Source: Alphaproteobacteria bacterium
GTDB lineage: Bacteria > Pseudomonadota > Alphaproteobacteria > Caulobacterales > Caulobacteraceae
Assembly: GCA_018820665.1 (NCBI GenBank)
Contig: JAHJNW010000181.1
Location: 1 to 55,710 of the forward strand
Direction: 5' to 3'
DNA: 55,710 nt
A model generated the notes under the pieces. It was not told the origin of the DNA. It saw only the letters and a program-made list of their open reading frames with translations, and searched no databases. The translations under genes were made by a program, and so were the position numbers. Shown one piece after another: positions 33,225 through 41,355 of this stretch (position 1 is its first letter; each line of letters begins with the position of its first letter).

Positions 33225-34864
33225 TCCGATTCCCCGCGGCCGCTCCGGCCACGGTCGCCGTCGCTTTCACGGCCGCCACCGCCGTTGCCGTTTCCCGGGT
33301 TGCCGCCAGCGTTCCCTCCGCCGTTGCCATCGACGGAGGTTTCGCCGCCGTTGCCGTTGCCGGGGCTGCCACCGGCGGTCCCGCCGCCATTGCCGTTGCC
33401 GGGGTTTCCATCGGGACTACCGCCGCCGTTGCCATTGCCGGGGTCGCCGCCGGTGCTCCCATTGCCGGGGTTGCCGCCTGCGTTCCCGACGCCGTTGCCA
33501 TTGCCGGGGTCGCCGCCTGCGTTCCCGCCGCTGTTGCCATTGCCGGGGTCGCCGCCTGCGTTCCCGCCGCCGTTGCCATTGCCGGGGTTGCCGCCGGTGC
33601 TCCCGCCGCCGTTGCCATTGCCGGGGTTGTCGCCGGCGTTCCCGCCGCCGTTGCCATTGCCGGGGTTGCTGCCGGTGCTCCCGCCGCTGTTGCCATTGCC
33701 GGGGTCGCCGCCGGCGTTCCCGCCGCTGTTGCCATTGCCGGGGTTGCCGCCGGTGCTCCCGCCGCCGTTGCCATTGCCGGGGTCGCCGCGGGTGCTCCCG
33801 CCGCTGTTGCCATTGCCGGGGTCGCCGCCTGCGTTCCCGACGCCGTTGCCATTGCCGGGGTTGCCGCCGGTGCTCCCGCCGCTGTTGCCATTGCCGGGGT
33901 TGCCGCCGGCGTTCCCGCCGCCGTTGCCATTGCCGGGGTTGTCGCCGACGTTCCCGCCGCTGTTGCCATTGCCGGGGCTGCCGCCGGTGTTCCCGCCGCT
34001 ATTGCCACTGCCGTTGCCGACGTTACCCAGGACGGGGTTGCCGCGACCGGTGTTGCCGCCGGCGCCGCCAATCCCGGCGCCCCCGTTGCCGAGCTCAGCA
34101 AGGCTTGCCACGATACCGCTCCCACCCTGCGCCGCATTGCCGGAGACGGCGTCTCTCACGGGGCCGCCGTTGCCCGGGGACCGATCGCCCATGGCGGCGG
34201 CGACGGCGCCGGGGCGCTCGACCACCACATTCTCCACCAGTCCGCCCGAGACCTCGCTGTAGTCGATCGGAGCAAGGGTGAGGGACGCCACCTCCAGGGT
34301 CACCGCCGCTGACGGAGTCGAAATCTCAAGGGCTCCGGGCTGGGCGCGCGACACCTGGGCCGTCGCGCCCGCCGCCACGTCGCCCACGGAGTTGCCGCTG
34401 TTGGCGCGGACCTCCACGAGACCCTCGGCCACTTGCACCTGGTCGCCCTGCGGCTCGACACTGACGGTGAAGGTCGTGCCCTTGACCACGGCGGCGAGCA
34501 GAGGCGTCTCGACCCGGAAATGGGGCTGTCGGCGCCGGTCGACCTGGAACAGGGCGGAGCCCAGGTCCTGCAGGATGCGGGTGAAGCCCCCGGCCTCGGG
34601 TGCGAGGGTCGTGCGACTGTTGGGGCTGACGACGATCCGCTGATCGCCGTTGGTGATGATCGCGCGGCCATCGCCGCCCGTGGTGATGCTGGACCCCACA
34701 GGCAACACCTGACCAACGACCCCGTGGGCCACCGGGCGGGCCGGTACGGCGACACGGACAGCGCCGCGCACTTCCGTCAGCCGCCAGTCGGCCGCCAGAG
34801 CCGTTGTCGGGACCAGAATGAATATAGATACGAGCGCGATCAGAACTGATCGAAGATTAGCCAT
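33221..34864 (-). CDS. secreted FecR-domain protein with 18 Gly/Asn-rich repeats
   Basis: A 547-residue protein. A signal peptide (SVLIALVSIFILVPTTALAA) precedes a FecR domain (about 45-160): GSSITTGGDGRAIITNGDQR, SRTTLAPEAGG, FRVETPLLAAVVKGTTFTV and VAEGLVEV. After a linker, residues about 285-530 are 13-residue units such as PGNGNSGGNAGGD repeated 18 times. The end is charged (RESDGDRGRSGRGESD). Classical FecR anti-sigma proteins have an N-terminal cytoplasmic part and a sigma-factor neighbour. Neither is present, so this is a stand-alone exported FecR protein, perhaps structural or ligand-binding. It overlaps the CHASE2-EAL gene, so the two are probably co-translated and functionally linked. 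Confidence 0.85.
   Translation of the reverse strand: MANLRSVLIALVSIFILVPTTALAADWRLTEVRGAVRVAVPARPVAHGVVGQVLPVGSSITTGGDGRAIITNGDQRIVVSPNSRTTLAPEAGGFTRILQDLGSALFQVDRRRQPHFRVETPLLAAVVKGTTFTVSVEPQGDQVQVAEGLVEVRANSGNSVGDVAAGATAQVSRAQPGALEISTPSAAVTLEVASLTLAPIDYSEVSGGLVENVVVERPGAVAAAMGDRSPGNGGPVRDAVSGNAAQGGSGIVASLAELGNGGAGIGGAGGNTGRGNPVLGNVGNGSGNSGGNTGGSPGNGNSGGNVGDNPGNGNGGGNAGGNPGNGNSGGSTGGNPGNGNGVGNAGGDPGNGNSGGSTRGDPGNGNGGGSTGGNPGNGNSGGNAGGDPGNGNSGGSTGSNPGNGNGGGNAGDNPGNGNGGGSTGGNPGNGNGGGNAGGDPGNGNSGGNAGGDPGNGNGVGNAGGNPGNGSTGGDPGNGNGGGSPDGNPGNGNGGGTAGGSPGNGNGGETSVDGNGGGNAGGNPGNGNGGGGRESDGDRGRSGRGESD
33290..34020 (-). repeat. 39-bp tandem repeat array coding for Pro-Gly-Asn-Gly units
   Basis: The array uses a 39-bp period (13 codons), for example ccattgccggggtcgccg followed by cctgcgttcccg on the plus strand. 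There are 18 PGNG-bearing units. Most vary between two alternatives (GGNAGG or GGSTGG, N/D before P, GGG or SGG), giving an alternating pattern. Two units near the C-terminal end (about 33450 and 33340) are shortened. Because 39 is a multiple of three, copy-number change would keep the frame. Confidence 0.9.
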
Positions 34865-35056
34865 GTCTAGCCCTAGCCCACAAAAACCAACGCGGCAGTG
34901 TGGGGCTGCATGCCTGCGAGTTCATTAAGTGCCGAGCTTAACGGCCAATTCACCTAAATAAGTCCAAGTTGAGAAAAGCACCTCTATGTACGGTACCCGA
35001 CATTGTACTTTCAAAGATCAGACGATCGTGGCCGCAGCGTCCACCGTGCGTCCTGG
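34865..35056. promoter_or_regulatory. divergent intergenic region between the fecR-type and tpsB genes
   Basis: This stretch is clearly richer in A/T than its surroundings, as expected for back-to-back promoters. A small dyad TTAAG (34925-34929) / CTTAA (34937-34941) lies near the middle. ttgaga at about 34970 could be a -35 box, but no well-spaced -10 was found. Confidence 0.35.
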
Positions 35057-36604
35057 ATGTCGGCATTGGCCGCGAGTGTCGTTGGATACGCCGTCGCGCC
35101 AGCCGTGGCTTCCGCCCAATCAGCTCAATCGTCGTGCGCCGCGGACTGTTTTGTGCTCACCGACGTGCAAATCCAGGGGGTGACCGCCTATCCGCTGGCG
35201 GACCTCGCCGGGGCCTATGAGGACAGCCTCGCCCAGAGCGTCGACGTCGAGGATCTGGTCGGGATCGCCGCCCGGATCACCGACAAATACCGGACCGACG
35301 GATATTTTCTCACGCGCGCCGCGGTCGCCCCGCACGACGGCAGCGACGGCTCCGCCACGGTGGTCGTGTATGAGGGTTACATCAGCGAAGTGGTGGTCTC
35401 CGGGGACGGCGCCGAGGCCGTCCGGCCGCGGCTCCTTTCGCTCCAGGGGCGCGGCCCCCTTGGCATTTATGATCTGGACCGCGCCCTCGCCTTGGCGGCG
35501 GACACGCCCGGCGTGACGCTGACCAGCCGGATCGAACCGGTACTGGGGGATCCGGCCCAGCATCGCCTGGTGATCGAAGCCGCGCTGAAGCGCTTCGCCG
35601 GCGGCGTCTATGTCGAGAACCGGGGGTCCGAGGCCCAGGGGCCTGTCCAGGCCTATCTGACGAGCAGCGGCAATTCGCTTTTCACCCCGGGCGATCAACT
35701 GACCCTGTCCACACTGACGACGCCCGAGCGGATCGACGAACTGACCTTCGCGGAGGTGGCCTACTCCACGCCTGCAGGCGATGGTCGGCGCCTGCGGCTC
35801 GCGCTCTCCGGCTACACCACCGACGCGCCGCCAGCGACCACGAACGGCTGGCTCAGCGGACGAAGTTCCGCCTTCTCGGTCTATATGTCCCGTCCTCTCG
35901 CCCGGTCAAAACGGCAGAGCCTGTGGCTGAACACCGGCGTCGATGTCCGGCGCGTCGAACAGACCTATTCGGGGACAGGCGCGGCCGAAGAGACCCTGAC
36001 GGTCGCCCGGGTCTCCATGTCCGGGCGGCGGACGATCGAGGGCGGCTACCTGTCCGGGACGCTGCAGGTGTCGCAGGGGCTCGACGCGATCGGCGCGACC
36101 ACGCGAAATGCGCCGAACCTGACGCGAAACGACGCCGACGGCCTCTTCACCAAGGTCAATCTGGGAGTGTCGGCCTATCGCGATATCGGCCGCTACGCCG
36201 GGATCTATGGCCAGGTCGGCGCCCAGTGGTCCGATGACCCGCTGCTCAATTCGGAGGAGTTCTCCGTGGGGGGCGCGACCTTTGGGCGGGCCTACAACTA
36301 CGGAGAGATCAGCGGAGACCGGGCGATCGCCGCAATGGCCGAACTGCGGTTCGGGTGGGACCCCGCGCCCCAATCGGTCCGCTTTCTCCAGATGTTTCTT
36401 TTCTATGACGCCGCCTCTGTGTCGAACTTCGGCGTCGGCGGAGACCGCAGCGACGAATTGTCGTCGGCCGGCATGGGTGTACGGCTTACCCTCGAGGGCG
36501 ACACGATGTTGAAGCTGGAACTGGCCAAGCCCCTCGACCGGACACCCTATACGGAGCAGGACAGGGACTGGCGGACGTTTCTTTCGCTGTCCAAAGAACT
36601 CTAG
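35057..36604 (+). CDS. two-partner-secretion outer-membrane pore (ShlB/FhaC/HecB family)
   Basis: A 515-residue TpsB-type protein from the ATG at 35057. The signal peptide is MSALAASVVGYAVAPAVASA. A POTRA region follows (VLTDVQIQGVTAYPLADLAG, ITDKYRTDGYFLTRAAV, VVVYEGYISEVVVSGDG), then a 16-strand-type barrel. The barrel has the family's GPVQAYLTSSGNSLFTPGDQ start and the secretion motif region EFSVGGATFGRAYNYGEISGD, close to the conserved F/LGG..VRGY of this family. An in-frame TTG at 35003 would lengthen the N-terminus. It would export a partner through the outer membrane. No conventional large TpsA partner lies next to it; the divergent FecR/Gly-Asn protein is the only exported neighbour. 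Confidence 0.88.
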   Translation: MSALAASVVGYAVAPAVASAQSAQSSCAADCFVLTDVQIQGVTAYPLADLAGAYEDSLAQSVDVEDLVGIAARITDKYRTDGYFLTRAAVAPHDGSDGSATVVVYEGYISEVVVSGDGAEAVRPRLLSLQGRGPLGIYDLDRALALAADTPGVTLTSRIEPVLGDPAQHRLVIEAALKRFAGGVYVENRGSEAQGPVQAYLTSSGNSLFTPGDQLTLSTLTTPERIDELTFAEVAYSTPAGDGRRLRLALSGYTTDAPPATTNGWLSGRSSAFSVYMSRPLARSKRQSLWLNTGVDVRRVEQTYSGTGAAEETLTVARVSMSGRRTIEGGYLSGTLQVSQGLDAIGATTRNAPNLTRNDADGLFTKVNLGVSAYRDIGRYAGIYGQVGAQWSDDPLLNSEEFSVGGATFGRAYNYGEISGDRAIAAMAELRFGWDPAPQSVRFLQMFLFYDAASVSNFGVGGDRSDELSSAGMGVRLTLEGDTMLKLELAKPLDRTPYTEQDRDWRTFLSLSKEL

Positions 36605-36791
36605 AAGGTCGTCTCCGAATAGGGGAGCTTTTCCGGCAGCGGGACACCCTGGCTGAATGTCGTGTTTCTGGCACTTGGTGGATGACGCTCCTGGCGCATC
36701 CCCGACATCCACCTAACCTCCCACTCCCGCCTAGCCCCGCGCCCCTCCACCCCCTATTCTCCCTGCGAGATTCACTTTGAAGGACCGCGGG

Positions 36792-38072
36792 ATGCGTCGT
36801 GTCGTCGTCACAGGCCTCGGTCTGCTCTCCCCCCTCGGCTGGGGCGTCGAGCATAACTGGAAGGGAATCGTCGAGGGCCGGTCCGGCATCGGCCCCATCA
36901 CCAGCTTCGACACCGAGGGCTATGGCTGCACCATCGCCGGCGAGATTCCGTCGGTCGACGGCCGCGGCGGCGGCGCGCCGGGGCAACCCGGGGTGTTCGA
37001 CCATGAACAGGTCATGTCGCCCAAGGACCGCAAGCGGGTCGACGACTTCATCGTCTACGCCATCGCCGCCGCCGACGAGGCCCTGGCCGACTCCGGCTGG
37101 AAACCCGAGACCGAGGAACAGCGCGAACGCACCGGGGTCATGGTCGGCTCGGGCATCGGCGGCCTCGGCCCCATCGCCGACACCGCCATCATCCTCAAGG
37201 AACAGGGCCCGCGCCGGGTCAGCCCCTTCTTCATCCCCTCGGCCCTGATCAACCTGACCTCGGGCCAGATCTCGATCCGCCACGGCCTCAAGGGGCCCAA
37301 CCATTCGGTCGTCACCGCCTGCGCCACCGGGGCCCACGCCATCGGCGATGCGGCGCGGATGATCATGCTGGACGACGCCGACGTCATGGTCGCCGGCGGG
37401 GCCGAAAGCTCCATCGTCCCCATCGGCATCGCCGGCTTCCTCGCCTGCAAGGCCCTGTGCACCGCCTACAACGACGAACCGAAGAAGGCCTCGCGGCCGT
37501 GGGACAAGGACCACTCCGGCTTCGTCATGGGCGAGGGCGCCGGCATCGTCGTGCTGGAGGAGTATGAGCACGCCAGGGCGCGTGGCGCGACCATCTACGC
37601 CGAGGTCATCGGCTACGGCATGAGCGGCGACGCCTATCACATCACCGCCCCGGCGGAGGACGGGAACGGCGGCTATCGCGCCATGCAGATGGCGGTGAAA
37701 CGGGCCGGCATCGAGGTCGCCGACATTGACTACGTCAACGCCCACGGCACCTCGACCATGGCCGACTGGATCGAGGCCGGGGCCATCGAACGGCTGATGG
37801 GCGACCACGCCCCCAACGTCGCCCTGTCCTCGACCAAGTCGATGACCGGTCACCTGCTGGGGGCAGCCGGAGCCATTGAGGCCATCTTCTGCATCCTCGC
37901 CATCCGTGACCAGATCGCGCCGCCGACGATCAACCTCGACAATCCCGAGCGCGAGACGCCGCTGAATCTGGTCCGCGACAAGGGCCAGCCGATGGCGATC
38001 GACGTCGCCATGTCCAACAGCTTCGGCTTCGGCGGCACCAACGCCAGCGTCATCTTCAGGAAGGTCGATTGA
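36792..38072 (+). CDS. fabF: 3-oxoacyl-ACP synthase II (KAS II)
   Basis: Condenses malonyl-ACP with acyl-ACP in fatty-acid elongation; 426 residues. It starts MRRVVVTGLGLLSPLGWG with gaaggaccgcggg upstream. The thiolase-fold triad is intact: Cys177 (TACATGAHA), His318 (NAHGTSTMADW) and His354 (TGHLLGAAGA), with the C-terminal SNSFGFGGTNAS. It is normally directly behind acpP in this gene cluster, but here it opens the right-hand half after the accessory block. The stop overlaps the mltG start by one base. Confidence 0.97.
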   Translation: MRRVVVTGLGLLSPLGWGVEHNWKGIVEGRSGIGPITSFDTEGYGCTIAGEIPSVDGRGGGAPGQPGVFDHEQVMSPKDRKRVDDFIVYAIAAADEALADSGWKPETEEQRERTGVMVGSGIGGLGPIADTAIILKEQGPRRVSPFFIPSALINLTSGQISIRHGLKGPNHSVVTACATGAHAIGDAARMIMLDDADVMVAGGAESSIVPIGIAGFLACKALCTAYNDEPKKASRPWDKDHSGFVMGEGAGIVVLEEYEHARARGATIYAEVIGYGMSGDAYHITAPAEDGNGGYRAMQMAVKRAGIEVADIDYVNAHGTSTMADWIEAGAIERLMGDHAPNVALSSTKSMTGHLLGAAGAIEAIFCILAIRDQIAPPTINLDNPERETPLNLVRDKGQPMAIDVAMSNSFGFGGTNASVIFRKVD

Positions 38073-39259
38073 TGTTCGGACGTTTTCGGGGAGCGGGGGC
38101 TCCGAAATCCAGCCAACCCAGGTCTGGACGGGCCACGGCCCTGCTGGCCGCCTCGGCCACCTTCAGCGTCTTCCTGATCGTCGCCCTGGTGGCGGCGTGG
38201 AGCGTCTTCTACGCCCCGGGGCCGCAGGCGCGCGCCGGCGAGACGACCGTCGTCACCCTGCCCAGCGGCGCGGGCGTCAGCGCCATCGCCGCCAATCTCA
38301 AGGCCGCCGGGGTGATCCGCTCGACCGACATGTTCAAGGCCGCCGCCACCCTGACCGGCGCCGACCGCAAGCTGCGCGCCGGCGAATACGAAGTGCCCTC
38401 GAAGGCCTCGCTGCGGTCGGTGCTGGCGCTGCTGGTCGACGGCAAGGTGGTCCGCCACTACGTCACCCTGCCGGAGGGCTGGTCCTCGGCCCAGGCCGTC
38501 GACATCCTGATGGCCCAGCCGATCCTGACCGGCGAGATTCCCGACACGCCGGAAGAGGGGTCGCTGTGGCCCGACACCTATGAGATCGCCCGCGGCGACA
38601 CCCGCGCCTCGGTGATCGCCCGCATGACCACCGCCCAGGCCGACAACCTCGCCCGCCTGTGGGCCGCCCGTTCGCCGCGCACCGTGGTCCGGTCGCCGGA
38701 AGAGGCCGTCATCCTCGCCTCCATCGTCGAGAAGGAGACCGCGGTCGCCGCCGAACGCCCGCGCGTCGCCGCCGTCTTCTCCAACCGCCTGCGCCTCGGC
38801 ATGCGGCTCGAGAGCGATCCGACCATCGTCTATGGCGTCACCAAAGGCCGGCCGCTGGGCCGCGGCGTCCGCCGTTCCGAGCTGGATCGCGCCACGCCGT
38901 GGAACACCTATCAGATCGACGGCCTGCCGCCGACGCCGATCGCCAATCCCGGCGGCGAGGCCATCGCCGCGGTGCTCGATCCGCCCGCGTCCAACGAGCT
39001 GTTCTTCGTCGCCGACGGCTCGGGCGGCCACGCCTTCGCCCGCACCTATGACGAGCACCTCGCCAATGTCGCCCGCTGGCGCGAGATCGAGCGGCGCAAG
39101 GCCGGCCTGCCGCCCGGCGCCCCCGCGCCGGCGGTCCCGGGAACCTCGCCCGGCGTGCCCAACGCCCATCCTCCGGAGCCCGCCGCCGCGCCGCCCGGCG
39201 TGAACGTCCCCCCCGGCGCCCAGGTCATCCGCGTGCCGCAATCCGCGCCGGCCCAATGA
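38072..39259 (+). CDS. mltG: endolytic peptidoglycan transglycosylase
   Basis: A 395-residue inner-membrane enzyme that cuts nascent glycan strands. One helix (about 28-48, LLAASATFSVFLIVALVAAW) is followed by a LysM-like region (VVTLPSGAGVSAIAANLKAA) and the YceG domain. The catalytic Glu is residue 220 in ILASIVEKETAVAAERP. Typical later motifs are RLESDPTIVYG and YQIDGLPPTPIANPG. A Pro/Ala-rich tail ends the protein. It overlaps fabF by one base (TGATG) and yicC by four (ATGA). Confidence 0.95.
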   Translation: MFGRFRGAGAPKSSQPRSGRATALLAASATFSVFLIVALVAAWSVFYAPGPQARAGETTVVTLPSGAGVSAIAANLKAAGVIRSTDMFKAAATLTGADRKLRAGEYEVPSKASLRSVLALLVDGKVVRHYVTLPEGWSSAQAVDILMAQPILTGEIPDTPEEGSLWPDTYEIARGDTRASVIARMTTAQADNLARLWAARSPRTVVRSPEEAVILASIVEKETAVAAERPRVAAVFSNRLRLGMRLESDPTIVYGVTKGRPLGRGVRRSELDRATPWNTYQIDGLPPTPIANPGGEAIAAVLDPPASNELFFVADGSGGHAFARTYDEHLANVARWREIERRKAGLPPGAPAPAVPGTSPGVPNAHPPEPAAAPPGVNVPPGAQVIRVPQSAPAQ

Positions 39260-40155
39260 GCACAATCAGCGGCATGACCGGCTTCGGCCGCGCCGAGGCG
39301 GCCCACGGCGCCTGGACCTGGTCGGTCGAGGCCCGCTCGGTCAACGGCCGCAATCTGGAAGTCCGCTTCCGCGGCCCGCCCGGCTTCGACAGTCTCGAGG
39401 CCGCCGCCAAGGCCTCCGCCCGCCGCCATTTCGGCCGCGGCCAGATCACCGTTGGCGTCCAGGGCAAGCGCGCCGACCTTGGCGCCGCCGCGCTCAAGGT
39501 CAATGAGGACATCCTCGCCCGCTACCTGATCCTCGCCAACCAGCTGGCGGAGGAGGGGGCGACGCCGCCCTCGGCCGACGGCCTGCTGTCCCTGCGCGGC
39601 GTGCTCGAGGCCCCTGAGGAGGCCGAGGACCCCGAGGCCCGCGCCGCCGTCGAGGCCGCCATGGCCGCCGCAATCGACGCCGCCTTCGCCGCCCTCAAGA
39701 CCTCCCGCGAACGCGAGGGGGCCCAGCTGCTGCCGGTCGTCACCGACTTCATCGACCGCATCGAGGCCTTCGTCGCCGCCGCCGAAGCCGAGGCCGCCGC
39801 CCAGGTCGACGCCATCCGCGACCGCTTCACCCGCCGCATGACGGAGCTCGCCCCCGATCTGGCGGCGGCCGACGCCCCCGGCCTGCACGAACGCATCGTC
39901 CTCGAGGCCGCCGCCCTGGCGACCCGCGCCGACGTCCGCGAGGAGCTGGATCGCCTCACCGCCCACCTCGCCTCGGCCCGCACCCTGTTGCGGCAAGCCC
40001 CCGCCGGGCGGAAACTCGACTTCCTGATGCAAGAATTCATGAGAGAGGCGAACACCCTCTGCTCGAAATCGGCTACGACCGCGCTCACCGGAATCGGCCT
40101 TGAGCTCAAGGCCGTGATCGAACAACTTCGAGAACAAGTGCAAAATGTCGAATGA
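39256..40155 (+). CDS. yicC: YicC-family endoribonuclease
   Basis: A 299-residue protein with the N-terminal MTGFGRAEAAHGAWTWSVEA, RSVNGRNLEV signature and the C-terminal DUF1732 segment GRKLDFLMQEFMREANTLCS with KSATTALTGIGLELKAVIEQ. YicC proteins are ribonucleases involved in RNA turnover and stress adaptation. The gene overlaps mltG (ATGA) and the gmk start by 11 bases, so the three are read as one operon. Confidence 0.95.
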   Translation: MSTISGMTGFGRAEAAHGAWTWSVEARSVNGRNLEVRFRGPPGFDSLEAAAKASARRHFGRGQITVGVQGKRADLGAAALKVNEDILARYLILANQLAEEGATPPSADGLLSLRGVLEAPEEAEDPEARAAVEAAMAAAIDAAFAALKTSREREGAQLLPVVTDFIDRIEAFVAAAEAEAAAQVDAIRDRFTRRMTELAPDLAAADAPGLHERIVLEAAALATRADVREELDRLTAHLASARTLLRQAPAGRKLDFLMQEFMREANTLCSKSATTALTGIGLELKAVIEQLREQVQNVE

Positions 40156-40786
40156 ACGCACGCCCCGCCGGGGCGTCCTGCTGATCGTCGCCAGCCCCTC
40201 GGGTGCCGGCAAGACCAGCCTGTGCCGCCGCCTGATGGCCGATCACGGCGGGCTGGAGCTGTCCGTCTCCATGACCACCCGCGCCATCCGTCCGGGCGAG
40301 GTCGCCGACCGCGACTATCATTTCGTCGACGACGCCCAGTTCCAGCGCATGGTCGAGGCCGACGCCTTCCTCGAATGGGCCGACGTCCACGGCAGCCGCT
40401 ACGGCAGCCCGCGCGCCCCGATCGACCGCGCCCTCGCCGAGGGTCGCGACGTGCTGTTCGACATCGACTGGCAGGGGGCCCGCGACATCGCCGCCAAATG
40501 CCCGGAAGACGCGGTCCGCGTCTTCATCCTGCCGCCCAGCCTCGAGGAGCTGCGCCGCCGCCTGGTCACCCGCTCGCAGGACGCCGAGGACGTCATCGAG
40601 CGCCGCATCGCCAACGCCAAGGGCGAGATCGAGCACTGCGGCGAGTTCGACTATGTCTTCGTCAACGACGACTTCGACCGCTCCTACGCCGAGCTGGCCC
40701 ATATCTACCACGCCGAGCGCAGTAAGCGTTTCCGCAACGTCTGGGTCGAGGGGTACAAGACCGCCCTGCTGAACGAGGCAGTCTAG
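40145..40786 (+). CDS. gmk: guanylate kinase
   Basis: Phosphorylates GMP to GDP. The 213-residue protein has the P-loop IVASPSGAGKTSLCRRL, the GMP-binding block SVSMTTRAIRPGEVADRDYH and DVLFDIDWQGARDI, and the lid SQDAEDVIERRIANAKGEIE. The start at 40145 lies inside the end of yicC; the hairpin at 40826 ends the operon. Confidence 0.97.
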   Translation: MSNERTPRRGVLLIVASPSGAGKTSLCRRLMADHGGLELSVSMTTRAIRPGEVADRDYHFVDDAQFQRMVEADAFLEWADVHGSRYGSPRAPIDRALAEGRDVLFDIDWQGARDIAAKCPEDAVRVFILPPSLEELRRRLVTRSQDAEDVIERRIANAKGEIEHCGEFDYVFVNDDFDRSYAELAHIYHAERSKRFRNVWVEGYKTALLNEAV

Positions 40787-40825
40787 ACGGCCTCCGGACG
40801 GGCGACGGTGGAGCCCTTATGCGGA

Positions 40826-40851
40826 AAGGGCCGCCCCGGAGGGCGGCCCTT
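40826..40851. terminator. bidirectional hairpin between gmk and the host-attachment-family gene
   Basis: AAGGGCCGCC (40826-40835) and GGCGGCCCTT (40842-40851) pair perfectly over a six-base loop. It lies between two converging genes, so it probably stops transcription from both sides even though the T-tracts are short. Confidence 0.7.
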
Positions 40852-40876
40852 CGTCATTTGGGGAGGCGGAAACCCC

Positions 40877-41275
40877 TCAGGCCTTCTCGATCGCCGCGGC
40901 GATCTGCTCCGGCGTATGTCCGGTCAGGTCCTTGGAGATCTCGCCGACGACCCGCGCCGCCGTCTCCTTGTGCCAACCCTTGCGCAACTGGCCCATGGTC
41001 TTGGGCGCGGCGATGACCAGCAGGTGTTCGACCTTGTTGGTCAGCACCCATTTGTTCAGCACCTCGGTGACGCCGAGGGCGAAGCCGTCCTCGGCCTGGG
41101 TGTCGTTGTCGGGGTTGGCCTCGCTGGAGATGCGGCCGGCGGCGCCCGAGACGCGGTCGGCGATCTCCGGCGTCGGTTTCGCGGTCAGGCTGATCTCCTG
41201 CTGCCCGGTGTTCTCGAACAGCGCCAGCTTCTCGCCGTCGACGACGGCCACGAGCGTGCCTTTGGAAAGTTTCAT
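40877..41275 (-). CDS. host-attachment-family protein (baeRF-like)
   Basis: A 132-residue protein from the ATG at 41275, with cggagattcggg upstream. The sequence KGTLVAVVDGEKLALFENTG, AEDGFALGVTEVLNKWVL, EHLLVIAAPKTMGQLRKGWH and DLTGHTPEQIAAAIEKA fits the family named after an Agrobacterium attachment protein and related to bacterial release-factor-1-like (baeRF) domains. The name does not imply a proven role. It is the last gene of the lptF-to-ksgA minus-strand run. A much longer in-frame reading upstream is antisense to ksgA/pdxA content and is rejected. Confidence 0.85.
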   Translation of the reverse strand: MKLSKGTLVAVVDGEKLALFENTGQQEISLTAKPTPEIADRVSGAAGRISSEANPDNDTQAEDGFALGVTEVLNKWVLTNKVEHLLVIAAPKTMGQLRKGWHKETAARVVGEISKDLTGHTPEQIAAAIEKA

Positions 41276-41355
41276 CCCGAATCTCCGATTGTGGGGGGAC
41301 AGGATCAACGTGCGGCGCCGGGGGCGGTTGCCCCGGATCGTCCTCCGCGCGGCGA

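Noticed and set aside
33290..34020. Possible CRISPR array
   Set aside because: Units are contiguous with no unique spacers, code in frame, and no cas genes are present.
33213..34262. 349-residue Pro/Leu-rich plus-strand frame (PLPLPGLPP repeats)
   Set aside because: Mirror image of the Gly/Asn repeat array; the FecR frame has a signal peptide and a recognisable domain, this one has neither.
5310..36791. Integrative element with attachment sites
   Set aside because: I looked by eye for a tRNA, integrase or direct repeats at both edges and saw none; an insertion is inferred from gene order only.
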